Assembly: GCA_964236535.1 (NCBI GenBank)
Contig: CAXSEF010000033.1
Location: 1-29,999 of the forward strand
Length of the DNA: 29,999 nucleotides
From: CAXSEF01 sp964236535
GTDB taxonomy: Bacteria; Pseudomonadota; Alphaproteobacteria; Acetobacterales; Acetobacteraceae
Direction: 5' to 3'
Shown: positions 1 to 7,122 of the stretch, piece after piece
Position numbering within the stretch: position 1 is the first letter of the stretch
How the letters are laid out: each line of letters begins with the position of its first letter
Position numbers and translations under genes: made by a program
Notes under the pieces: generated by a model
The model's input: the letters and a program-made list of their open reading frames with translations, nothing else
The model's database searches: none
Told to the model about the DNA's origin: nothing

Positions 1-726
1 GACCTGCTCACCCTGCGCGGCCGCGACCTCCTGGCCCGCTGCCCGGTCTGCCTCTACGCCGGCTCCATCATCCCGCCGGGGATGCTCGCCCACTGCTCCC
101 CTGGCACCCGCCTGGTCGACACCGCCCCCCTCAGCCTGGACCGCATCGAGGCCCTCTGCATCGAAGCCGACACCGCCGGCCAGGACGTCGCCCGCCTGCA
201 CTCCGGCGACCTCTCCCTGTACAGCGCGGTCGCCGAGCAGCTGCGCCGCCTTTACGCCCGCGGCATCGCGGTCACGCTGACCCCCGGCGTCCCCGCCTTC
301 GCCGCCGCCGCCGCGATCCTGCAGCGCGAGCTGACCCTGCCTGCCGTGGCGCAGAGCGTCGTTCTCACCCGCGTGCCCGGCCGCGCCTCGGCCATGCCGC
401 CCGCCGAGGACCTCGTCGCCTTCGCCCGCACCGGCGCCACGCTCGCGGTCCACCTCGCCATCCACGCCCTGCCACGCATCGTCGCCACCCTGCTGCCGGA
501 GCTGGGCCCCGACTGCCCCGTCGCCGTGGTCGAGCGCGCCACCTGGCCCGACGAGCGCGTCGTCCGCGCCACCCTCGGCACCATCGAGGCGGCGCTCGCC
601 GCTGTCCCGATCGAGCGCACCGCCCTCGTCCTCGTCGGCCATGTTCTGTCCGGCGACCTCACCCGCGAGAGCGCTCTCTACGACCCGGACTACCGGCGCC
701 GGTTCCGTCCCGGAGAGGGGGCATGA
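1..726 (+). CDS. cobM: Precorrin-4 C11-methyltransferase CobM, 5' end cut by window
   Basis: SAM-dependent methyltransferase that methylates C-11 of precorrin-4 in cobalamin ring synthesis (cytoplasm). The reading frame is open from base 1, so the gene starts outside the window; the ATG at 82 is internal, because bases 1-81 encode the conserved DLLTLRGRDLLARCPVCLYA stretch. Family signatures visible are LYAGSIIPP, the ARLHSGDLSLYSAVAEQLRRL loop, TPGVPAFAAAAA and the SVVLTRVPGRASAMP segment. The C-terminal PVAVVERATWPDERVVRATL is also typical. The TGA stop (724-726) runs directly into a hairpin repeat. The downstream gene cbiD is on the opposite strand and convergent, with about 170 bases between the stops. 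Identification is secure; the upstream operon partners cannot be seen. Confidence 0.95.
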   Translation, partial: DLLTLRGRDLLARCPVCLYAGSIIPPGMLAHCSPGTRLVDTAPLSLDRIEALCIEADTAGQDVARLHSGDLSLYSAVAEQLRRLYARGIAVTLTPGVPAFAAAAAILQRELTLPAVAQSVVLTRVPGRASAMPPAEDLVAFARTGATLAVHLAIHALPRIVATLLPELGPDCPVAVVERATWPDERVVRATLGTIEAALAAVPIERTALVLVGHVLSGDLTRESALYDPDYRRRFRPGEGA

Positions 727-790
727 GAAGCAGACAAGGTTGGATTCCGCCCAGACCCGCCAAAGGCCGAAGGCCGTTGGGAACCACCGA
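727..790 (+). repeat. Intergenic hairpin repeat, copy 1 (directly after cobM stop)
   Basis: Degenerate member of the window-wide repeat family. The head GAAGCAGACAAGG follows the cobM TGA without a gap, then comes GCCCAGACCCGCCAAAGGCC, which also occurs in the copy at 16227-16246. The second hairpin (CCAAAGGCC GAA GGCCGTTGG) is imperfect. It lies between convergent cobM and cbiD; the rest of the gap to 896 shows no gene. Confidence 0.7.
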
Positions 791-896
791 CCTGAGCGCC
801 GCGGCACCACTCTTTGAGCAGGGCCCCAGGGTTCGTTCGCTGTGTGGGTCCGGCGGGTCCCCGCGTCCAGTCACATGGGCAGCACCCTGGCCTTCG

Positions 897-2015
897 CTAT
901 CCCGCAGCCCCTACCAATCCCCCCTCGCGGTCGAACACCGCCACATCTGCGACCACGCCCTGGCCAAGCACGCCGTGCACCGTGCGCAGTGCCCCGCGCG
1001 CCACGGCGTCGCCCAGCGCGACCCCCTCGACGCCCGCGTGGCCGAACGCCTCCAGCACGGTATTCGACCCCGCAACCCGCCGTTCCAGCGCCGCCGACCC
1101 GCCTGCCTCGCGGCACAGCGCCCCCAGTGCGCCGAGGTCCACCGCGCCGCGCCTGGAGTGCAGATCGAGCCGCCCCTGCGCCAGCTTGGTCACCTTCGCC
1201 AGCCCCCCCGCGACGCTGACCCGGCGCACCGGGTGCGCGCGCAGGTATTTCAGCATGCCCCCCGCGAAGTCGCCCATGTCGATCAGCGCGAGCTCAGGCA
1301 GGCCGTGCAGCCGTGCCACCGCCGCCTCCGACGCGCTCCCCGTGGCGCCGGCCAGGTGGTCGAGCCCCGCCGCCCGCGCCACGTCGATGCCGCGATGGAT
1401 GGAATGGATCCATGCCGCGCAGGAATACGGCACCACCACCCCCGTCGTCCCCAGGATCGACAGCCCGCCCACGATGCCCAGCCGGTGGTTCAGCGTCCCT
1501 TCGGCGATCCGCATGCCCCCTGGCACCGCGATCTCGACCTCCAGCTCGGGGGCGTCCGCCACCTCGCGCAGCGCCGCCAGGATCATCGTCCGCGGCCCCG
1601 GGTTGATCGCCGGCTCGCCCACCGGAACCGGCAGCCCCGGCAGCGTCACCGTCCCCACCCCCTCGCCCGCAGAGAACCGGAGCCCCGAGCCCGCCGGCCC
1701 CGGCCGCAGCGTCACCCGCACCAGCGCGCCATGCGTCACGTCCGGATCATCGCCCGCATCCTTGACCACGCCGGCCTGCGCCCAGCCGCCGCCAAGCCGT
1801 CCCTCCGCCAGCGCGAAGGCCGCCCGTGCGCCGGCACCACGCACCCCACCCGGCAGCGGGATCTCCACCGGATCCGGAAACACCCCGGTGCGCCACGCCA
1901 CGAACGCGGCCTTCGCCGCCGCCGCCGCACAGGCGCCGGTCGTCCAGCCGCGCCTGAGGGTGTCGCGCTCCACGCCCTGCGATATGGACCCGGCCGCTGC
2001 CAGGAAGAAGGGCAC
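897..2015 (-). CDS. cbiD: Cobalt-precorrin-5B C1-methyltransferase CbiD
   Basis: CbiD methylates C-1 of the corrin ring precursor; it is the usual replacement for CobF. The 372-residue product has the family's RRGWTTGACAAAAAKA N-terminus (residues 21-36), EPAINPGPRTMI and GIVGGLSILGTTGVV, and has the normal length. The longest frame begins at a GTG (2015) with no clear Shine-Dalgarno. A GTG at 1970 (before ERDTLRRGW) would give a more usual short N-terminus, so the start is uncertain by 15 codons. The gene is oriented against its pathway neighbours: it converges on cobM and diverges from cobB with only 41 bases between the two starts. It therefore needs its own promoter or one shared in that short gap. 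Confidence 0.93.
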   Translation of the reverse strand: MPFFLAAAGSISQGVERDTLRRGWTTGACAAAAAKAAFVAWRTGVFPDPVEIPLPGGVRGAGARAAFALAEGRLGGGWAQAGVVKDAGDDPDVTHGALVRVTLRPGPAGSGLRFSAGEGVGTVTLPGLPVPVGEPAINPGPRTMILAALREVADAPELEVEIAVPGGMRIAEGTLNHRLGIVGGLSILGTTGVVVPYSCAAWIHSIHRGIDVARAAGLDHLAGATGSASEAAVARLHGLPELALIDMGDFAGGMLKYLRAHPVRRVSVAGGLAKVTKLAQGRLDLHSRRGAVDLGALGALCREAGGSAALERRVAGSNTVLEAFGHAGVEGVALGDAVARGALRTVHGVLGQGVVADVAVFDREGGLVGAAG

Positions 2016-2056
2016 CGGGAAGAACTGCGCTCGTTTGCGATTGCCGGAGCCGCCTC

Positions 2057-3376
2057 GTGACCCCTGCTTTGATCGTCGCCGCCCCGCGCTCCGGATCCGG
2101 GAAAACCACGGTGACGATCGCTTTGGTCGCCGCCCTGCGCGCGCGCGGCCTCACCGTCCGCGTCGCCAAGTCCGGCCCCGACTACATCGACCCCGCATTC
2201 CACGAGCGCGCGTCCGGCGCTCCCTGCCTCAACCTCGACAGCTGGGCCATGCCGGCCGCTCTGCTCGCGGCCCTGCTGCACGACACCGCCCGCGACGCCG
2301 ACCTGGTGGTGATCGAGGCCTCGATGGGCCTGTTCGACGGCGCCGGCGACACCCCGCTCCGGCGCGGCTCCGCCTCCGACCTCGCCGCCCGCTTCGCCAT
2401 CCCGGTGCTGCTCACGCTCGACGTCTCCGGCCAGAGCCAATCCGCCGCCGCCACCGCCACCGGCTTTGCCCGCTTCGACCCCCGGGTGCAGGTCGCCGGC
2501 GTGATCCTCAACCGCGTCGGCAGCGAGCGCCACCGTGCCGGCGCCGCCCAGGCCATCGCCGCCCGCGGCCTCGCGGTCCTCGGCTCCCTGCCGCGCGATC
2601 CGGCGCTCGCCTTGCCGGAACGCCACCTCGGCCTGGTCCAGGCCAGCGAGCACGACCGCCTCGATCACCGTCTCGCCACCCTGGCCGAACTCGCAGCCTT
2701 CCGCTTCGACCTCGACGCGATCCTCGCCTGCGCCCGCCCACCCACAGCTTCGGCCGAACCGCACGCAGCCTCGGCTGCGCTGACCCCGCCCGGCCAGCGC
2801 ATCGCCCTCGCCTGGGACACCGCGTTCAGCTTCGCCTACCCCCATCTCCTGTCCGGCTGGCACGCCGCCGGCAGCGAGATCGCCCCGTTCTCCCCCCTTG
2901 CGGACCAACAGCCCCCCGAACACTGCGACTGCTGCTGGCTTCCCGGCGGCTACCCCGAGCTGCATGCAGCCCGGCTCGCCGCCGCCTCTCGCTTCCATGC
3001 CGGCCTGGCCCGCTTCGCCGCCACCCGCCCCGTCCACGGCGAGTGCGGCGGCTACATGGTGCTCGGCCAGGGCCTGGAGGACGCGGCCGGCCAGCGCCAC
3101 GCCATGGCCGGGCTGCTCGCCCACGACAGCTCCTACGCCAGACGCCGCATGCACCTCGGCTACCGCGAGGCGACCCTGCTCGCCGACACCCCGATCGGCC
3201 GCCGCGCCAGCGTGCTGCGCGGCCACGAGTTCCACTATGCAACCGTCAGCGGCGAGGACGACGCGCCGCTCGCCACCCTCACCGACGCCGCCGGCGCTGA
3301 ACTCGGTCCCGCTGGCGGCCAGCGCGGCCACGTCAGCGGCAGCTTCTTCCACGTCATCGCCGCTCAGGAGCCCTGA
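2057..3376 (+). CDS. cobB: Cobyrinate a,c-diamide synthase CobB
   Basis: ATP- and glutamine-dependent amidation of the a and c acetate side chains of (hydrogeno)cobyrinic acid. The 439-residue protein has an N-terminal P-loop NTPase domain (APRSGSGKTT, residues 9-18, Lys16) and the SGPDYIDP loop. A C-terminal class-I glutamine amidotransferase domain carries the nucleophile Cys330 in GECGGYMVLG, and the late motif HEFHYA is present. The GTG start is chosen because GGAG lies 7 bases upstream. The stop overlaps the cobT start (ATGA at 3373-3378 region), so the two genes are translationally coupled. Length and motifs are complete; no defects seen. Confidence 0.96.
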   Translation: MTPALIVAAPRSGSGKTTVTIALVAALRARGLTVRVAKSGPDYIDPAFHERASGAPCLNLDSWAMPAALLAALLHDTARDADLVVIEASMGLFDGAGDTPLRRGSASDLAARFAIPVLLTLDVSGQSQSAAATATGFARFDPRVQVAGVILNRVGSERHRAGAAQAIAARGLAVLGSLPRDPALALPERHLGLVQASEHDRLDHRLATLAELAAFRFDLDAILACARPPTASAEPHAASAALTPPGQRIALAWDTAFSFAYPHLLSGWHAAGSEIAPFSPLADQQPPEHCDCCWLPGGYPELHAARLAAASRFHAGLARFAATRPVHGECGGYMVLGQGLEDAAGQRHAMAGLLAHDSSYARRRMHLGYREATLLADTPIGRRASVLRGHEFHYATVSGEDDAPLATLTDAAGAELGPAGGQRGHVSGSFFHVIAAQEP

Positions 3377-4533
3377 TGCAGGACGCAGCACCCGCCCAGA
3401 GCCACTACCATGCCCCACGTCGCGCAACGACGCCGCCGGCCACCATGGCCCAGCTCCGCGAGCGATGCGCCACCCCGCCCCCCGGCGACGTCGCCGCCGA
3501 AGCCGCCTGCCTCGCCCGCCAGACCACGCTGACCAAGCCGCCCGGCAGCCTGGGCCGCCTCGAAACCCTCGCCGGCTGGCTCGCCCGCTGGCAGGGCCGC
3601 GCCACCCCTCGGCTCGACCGCGTCGACATCCTGGTGTTCGCCGGAAACCACGGCGTGGCGGCGCGTGGCGTGTCGCCCTATCCCGCCTCGGTGACCGCGG
3701 CGATGGTCGCCAACTTCGCCGCCGGCGGCGCCGCGATCAACCAGATCGCCCGCCTCGGGGCAGCCCGCCTCGCGGTCCACCCGCTCGCCCTCGAAACCCC
3801 AACCGCCGACATCGTCGACGCCCCCGCGCTCGACCACGCCGAGTTCCTGGACTGCGTGGCCCATGGCTGGCGCGCCGTCGACCCTTCCTGCGACCTGCTC
3901 TGCCTCGGCGAGATGGGCATCGGCAACACCACCGTGGCCGCCGCACTGTGCGGCGGCCTGTTCGGCGACCCCGCATCCTGGGTCGGGCGCGGCACCGGCG
4001 TCGACGACGCGGGCCTCGCGCGCAAGACCGCAGCCGTCAGCGCGGCAGTTGCCCGGTACCGCTCCGCCCGCCCGCAGCCGGGCACGTCCCCCAACCCGGA
4101 GCCCGCCACAGCGCTCCGGAACGGGGCAGGGCAGGGGGCCGCACCAGCCACCGGCGACCCGCTCGACGCCGCCGCCTCGCTCGGCGGCCGGGAGCTGGCG
4201 GCGATCCTCGGCGCCACCCTCGCTGCCCGCCACCTCGGCATCCCGGCGCTGCTCGACGGCTTCGTCTGCACCGCAGCCGCCGCCCCGCTCGCCTGCCTGG
4301 CGCCCGGCGGCCTCGACCACGCAGCCCTCGCCCACGTCTCCGCCGAGGCTGGCCACCGCGCCCTCGCCGCCCGCCTCGGGCTCGCCCCCCTGCTCGACCT
4401 CGGGATGCGCCTGGGCGAAGGCTCCGGTGCCGCCCTCGCAGTGCCGCTGCTGCGCGCCGCAGTCGCCTGCCACACCGAAATGGCCACCTTCGCCGAGGCC
4501 GGCGTTCCCGGCGCGGCCGGCCCTTCGGCGTGA
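3376..4533 (+). CDS. cobT: Nicotinate-nucleotide:dimethylbenzimidazole phosphoribosyltransferase CobT
   Basis: Makes alpha-ribazole phosphate from nicotinate mononucleotide and the lower-ligand base, for nucleotide loop assembly. The motifs are KPPGSLGRLE, FAGNHGV, GEMGIGNTT and the catalytic-glutamate block RLGEGSGAA (Glu348). The start overlaps the cobB stop, with AGGAG 5 bases upstream inside cobB. At 385 residues it is longer than the usual 340-360. The excess is a roughly 30-residue Pro/Ala/Gly/Asn-rich stretch at about residues 231-261, between the helix VSAAVARYRS and the DPLDAAASLGGRE segment, where the family normally has a short connector. This looks like a tolerated loop expansion, not a defect. 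A hairpin repeat starts about 15 bases after the stop. Confidence 0.96.
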   Translation: MQDAAPAQSHYHAPRRATTPPATMAQLRERCATPPPGDVAAEAACLARQTTLTKPPGSLGRLETLAGWLARWQGRATPRLDRVDILVFAGNHGVAARGVSPYPASVTAAMVANFAAGGAAINQIARLGAARLAVHPLALETPTADIVDAPALDHAEFLDCVAHGWRAVDPSCDLLCLGEMGIGNTTVAAALCGGLFGDPASWVGRGTGVDDAGLARKTAAVSAAVARYRSARPQPGTSPNPEPATALRNGAGQGAAPATGDPLDAAASLGGRELAAILGATLAARHLGIPALLDGFVCTAAAAPLACLAPGGLDHAALAHVSAEAGHRALAARLGLAPLLDLGMRLGEGSGAALAVPLLRAAVACHTEMATFAEAGVPGAAGPSA

Positions 4534-4546
4534 CCCCGCGGAAGCG

Positions 4547-4739
4547 AGGCAAGCAAGGCCAGAGGCTCCGCCTCTGGACTCCGCTCAAGGCACGCCTTGA
4601 GAATCTCTATGCTTGAGGCAAGAAGTTCCACAGGCCCCCGTGCATCGGCGGGTTTGGGCGGCGCTGGCCGAAGGTTCCTATGGCCCTTTTGGGCCGTCCG
4701 AATGGCCAGCGGCGGGAGAGCCCGGCCCTGCTTCTCGGC
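4547..4739 (+). repeat. Composite inverted hairpin repeat, copy 2 (cobT-cobS gap)
   Basis: The forward unit begins GAGGCAAGCAAGGCC. Its hairpin 1 is CCAGAGGC TCC GCCTCTGG (4559-4577) and hairpin 2 is TCAAGGC AC GCCTTGA (4585-4600). A second unit in reverse orientation follows and ends GAGAGCCCGGCCCTGCTTC near 4736, where the matching unit at 17225-17291 ends. The pair fills the whole gap up to cobS. Long cobS starts (such as the ATG at 4680) would translate repeat sequence. Confidence 0.8.
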
Positions 4740-4763
4740 AGGTCGAGGACGAGGCCCATCGGG

Positions 4764-5510
4764 TTGACTTCGCCCCGTCTGCTGTCCGACTGCGCCACCG
4801 CGGTCATGCTCCTGACGCGCATCCCCCTGCCGCCGATCGTCGATCACGCCCCGGCCCGCGCCGCCTGGGCCTTCCCCCTGGTCGGCGCGCTGCTCGGTGC
4901 CGCCACCGGAGCGATCGCCGCAACGCTTTACGCCGCCGGCCTGAACCCCGGCCTCGCCGCCGGCTGGTCGCTCGCGGCCTCGCTGCTGCTGACCGGCGCG
5001 CTGCACGAGGACGGCCTCGCCGACACCGCCGACGGCCTGGGCGGCGGCCGCACCCGCGAGCGCCGCCTCGCCATCATGCGCGACAGCCGCATCGGCAGCT
5101 TCGGCGCCCTCGCCCTCGCTCTCGCCCTCGGCCTGCGCTGGCTCGCCCTCGCCTTGATCCTCGCCGCTCACCCCCGCGCCGCGATCCCTGCCATGGCGCT
5201 GGCCGGGGCGCTCGGCCGCTGCGCGATGCTGGTGCCGCTGCTCCTCTCCCCGGCCCGCGACGACGGCCTGTCCGCCTCCCTCGGCGAGGTGCCGCGCGCC
5301 GCGATCCTGGCGGGCTGGGCGTTCGGCGCCGGGCTCGCGTTCGCCGCGCTCCCGCCAGGCCGCGCCGCCCTCGCCCTCGCCCTCGCCCTGGGCTGCGGCA
5401 CGATCATGCGCCGCATTGCCCGGATCGCGCTCGGCGGCCAGACCGGCGACCTGCTGGGCGCGACCGAGCAGCTCGCCGAATGCGCGGTGCTGACGCTCCT
5501 GGCCGGCTAG
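4764..5510 (+). CDS. cobS: Adenosylcobinamide-GDP ribazoletransferase (cobalamin synthase) CobS
   Basis: Integral membrane enzyme that joins adenosylcobinamide-GDP to alpha-ribazole (phosphate), the last assembly step. Visible family hallmarks are MLLTRIPLP near the N-terminus, the acidic motif LLTGALHEDGLADTADGLGG, and IMRDSRIGSFGALAL. Several Ala/Leu-rich membrane segments follow, then GGQTGDLLGATEQ near the C-terminus. The frame is open from an ATG at 4680, but those 28 codons come from the repeat. A TTG at 4764 (with GAGG about 10 bases upstream) gives a family-like N-terminus of 248 residues; ATG 4806 is a shorter alternative. It follows cobT across the repeat and faces cobC. Confidence 0.92.
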   Translation: MTSPRLLSDCATAVMLLTRIPLPPIVDHAPARAAWAFPLVGALLGAATGAIAATLYAAGLNPGLAAGWSLAASLLLTGALHEDGLADTADGLGGGRTRERRLAIMRDSRIGSFGALALALALGLRWLALALILAAHPRAAIPAMALAGALGRCAMLVPLLLSPARDDGLSASLGEVPRAAILAGWAFGAGLAFAALPPGRAALALALALGCGTIMRRIARIALGGQTGDLLGATEQLAECAVLTLLAG

Positions 5511-5564
5511 CAGGCGGCGCCAGGCTCTCCCTTGCAGGCCGGCGGCTGCGATGCGTGACCCGGC

Positions 5565-5615
5565 AGGCGAGCAAGGCCGGAGGCTCTGCCGCTGGACTCC
5601 GCTCAAGGCAACCCG
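5565..5615 (+). repeat. Hairpin repeat half-copy 3 (after cobS)
   Basis: A forward unit with head GGCGAGCAAGGCCGGAGG, then GCTCTGCCGCTGGACTCCG and a broken second hairpin (CTCAAGGCA without a matching right arm). It lies about 55 bases after the cobS stop. The remaining bases to 5725 continue as GC-rich sequence without a gene. Confidence 0.65.
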
Positions 5616-5725
5616 GGCCAGCCTGCAGGGCTGGAGGCTGGCCCGGCCTCGACAGCCCGGACCCTGCACGGTGTCGCGATCGGCCGCCGCTGTCCGCCCC
5701 GGCCGCGGTCCAGCCTCTCGCCTTA

Positions 5726-6301
5726 CTACCGCCGCAGGTCACGGCCGACCGACGCGCAACCCGCCTGCCGATCCCTGAATACCTCCACAGAACCCAGCGC
5801 CGGTGCCGGCCGCGCGAGATCCACCGCCTCGCCCCGCAGCAGCGCCCCCAGAACCCGCAGCGGCCCGCCATGCGACACCACCACCTGCACACCCCGCTTC
5901 GGCAGCGCCCGCCACGCCGCCTCCACCCGCGCGATCAGCGCCCCACCGCTTTCCCCGCCCGGCGGCGCGAACCCCGCCAGGTCCGCCGCCCATCGGTCCA
6001 GCGCCTCGCGCGGAACCTCGTCCCACGCCAGCCCTTCCCACGTGCCGAAATCCAGCTCCGCCAGCCGCGCGTCGACCCGCACCGCGCAGCCCGCCGCTGC
6101 CGCGATCGCCTCGGCGAGCACCCGGGATCGCCGCGCCGGACTGCTCAGGACACCGTCCGCCCTTATCTCCGCAACCCGCGCCACCACGCCGGCGATCTCG
6201 AGCCCCGCCAGCGGGCCCAGGCCCACGTCAAGCCGGCCGTAGCAGTGACCCTGCGGCACAGCCACCGCCGTATGCCGCACCAGCACGACCGTCAGCCCCA
6301 C
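5726..6301 (-). CDS. cobC: Histidine phosphatase family protein, probable alpha-ribazole phosphatase (CobC-like)
   Basis: Branch-1 histidine phosphatase; its cobalamin-cluster homologues remove phosphate from alpha-ribazole 5'-phosphate or the cobalamin phosphate. Counted from the GTG at 6301 the product has 191 residues. The phosphohistidine motif VLVRHTAV is at His10, followed by the alpha-ribazole-phosphatase-like GHCYGRLD. SSPARR (residues 53-58), AELDFGTWEG (Glu82) and the second catalytic His144 in VVSHGGPLRV complete the site. The frame stays open to an ATG at 6457, but that would overlap the upstream small gene. GGCGGGG lies 8 bases before the GTG, so the shorter start is preferred. 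Context (end of the cob cluster, convergent with cobS) supports the cobalamin role, but a generic phosphatase cannot be excluded. Confidence 0.85.
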   Translation of the reverse strand: MGLTVVLVRHTAVAVPQGHCYGRLDVGLGPLAGLEIAGVVARVAEIRADGVLSSPARRSRVLAEAIAAAAGCAVRVDARLAELDFGTWEGLAWDEVPREALDRWAADLAGFAPPGGESGGALIARVEAAWRALPKRGVQVVVSHGGPLRVLGALLRGEAVDLARPAPALGSVEVFRDRQAGCASVGRDLRR

Positions 6302-6410
6302 CGCGCACCCCGCCGGCACCTGGACAGCCACGCCCTTTGATCCGTCCAACAGCGGCAACAATGCCGGGCGCGCTCGGTGGGCGGCAAACTCCGCCGGCAG
6401 GCCGCCCGGC

Positions 6411-6593
6411 TCAGCTCCGGTCGAGCGGCAGCGCGACCTTCGCCCCCGCCACGACAAACGGGCCCTCGGCGCCCCCGCGGATCACCAGCCAGGGCCGCTC
6501 GGCATTGTCCGGCTGCATCTCGCCGACGTACAGTTGCGCACCCTCCTCGCTGAAGGCGCGTAACACCCGTCCGATCCGGAAGGCGTCGCTCAT
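6411..6593 (-). CDS. Unknown 60-residue protein upstream of cobC
   Basis: I do not recognise this family. The ATG at 6593 is preceded by an excellent Shine-Dalgarno (GGGGAGG, spacing about 6), which decides it over the upstream ATG at 6638. The product has 60 residues, is mixed acidic/basic, and has no signal peptide, membrane segment or cysteine. It starts MSDAFRIGRVLRAFSEEGAQ and has a hydrophobic strand-like stretch, PWLVIRGGAEGPFVVAGAKV. This pattern of short beta strands suggests a small beta-rich cytoplasmic protein, which is inference only. It is 109 bases upstream of the cobC start on the same strand, so the two may be co-transcribed. AT-rich DNA lies upstream (6655-6700). Confidence 0.65.
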   Translation of the reverse strand: MSDAFRIGRVLRAFSEEGAQLYVGEMQPDNAERPWLVIRGGAEGPFVVAGAKVALPLDRS

Positions 6594-6638
6594 CTTCTGC
6601 CTCCCCAACATCACATGGATCACCCCAGGGCCGTACAC

Positions 6639-7023
6639 TGGCCCGCAGCGCGCGGCAAAATCAAGAACAATCTACAAATCGTAAAGACGAGTTCAAGCGC
6701 TGCGGCACCAGCTGCAGACAACTCGTGCGCGGCACCACACGCATTGAGCGAAAACGAGCCAGCCGGACACTTCCGGGACCACAACCACCTCAAATCGGCG
6801 TCATGTTGCAGCTGCGAACAAGCCTTGCCAGACTTTGCCGCGCAGGCCTTGCTTGCACGACCGCCTAACCCGTCGCGGTTACTGCACGCTCGGCTCGCGA
6901 AACCGGTTCCGGGCCCGACCCACATCTGTGATGTTGCCCGCACCGAAATGACTGGCCACCGTGCGCCGGATCCATCATCCAAAACGAGCCGCCCACCCCC
7001 ACAGCCATCCGGCAGGAGCATCG
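6639..7023. other. Gene-free intergenic region with an AT-rich patch
   Basis: This region lies between the divergent starts of the small minus-strand gene and prk. Bases about 6655-6700 are much richer in A/T than anything in the neighbouring genes and are a natural place for promoter elements in either direction. I could not define a convincing -35/-10 pair. No open reading frame here looks like a protein, and the hairpin repeat family is absent. Confidence 0.5.
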
Positions 7024-7110
7024 ATGACCGGCCCGATCCCGCCACCCGCCCCGCCACACGCCGCACCGGCCACGCCGTGCCCCCGCGTGCGTCCCGCCGG
7101 TCTCGCCTGA
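7024..7110 (+). CDS. Candidate 28-codon proline-rich leader ORF before prk
   Basis: A short ORF starts at ATG 7024 with AGGAG ending 5 bases upstream, one of the best ribosome sites in the window, and stops with TGA at 7108-7110. It encodes MTGPIPPPAPPHAAPATP followed by ten more residues (28 in all), with 9 prolines including PPP and a second PP. The prk start lies 12 bases beyond its stop, and prk itself has no Shine-Dalgarno. This arrangement is what one expects of a leader peptide coupled to prk translation. The composition could also arise by chance in such GC-rich DNA; no family is recognised. Confidence 0.35.
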   Translation: MTGPIPPPAPPHAAPATPCPRVRPAGLA

Positions 7111-7122
7111 GCCGCCCGCGCG

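Noticed and set aside
814..3300. Very long overlapping reading frames (for example 828 codons on plus at 814-3300, 563 codons on minus at 1736-3427)
   Set aside because: They are Arg/Pro/Ala-rich antisense or shifted shadows of cbiD and cobB, which carry full family motifs; high GC removes stop codons from the other frames.
4680..4763. Longer cobS N-terminus from ATG 4680
   Set aside because: These codons translate hairpin-repeat sequence and do not resemble CobS N-termini.
1..6600. Cobalamin riboswitch in the cob cluster
   Set aside because: No conserved B12-box-like element was found in the gaps; the cluster's upstream end is outside the window.
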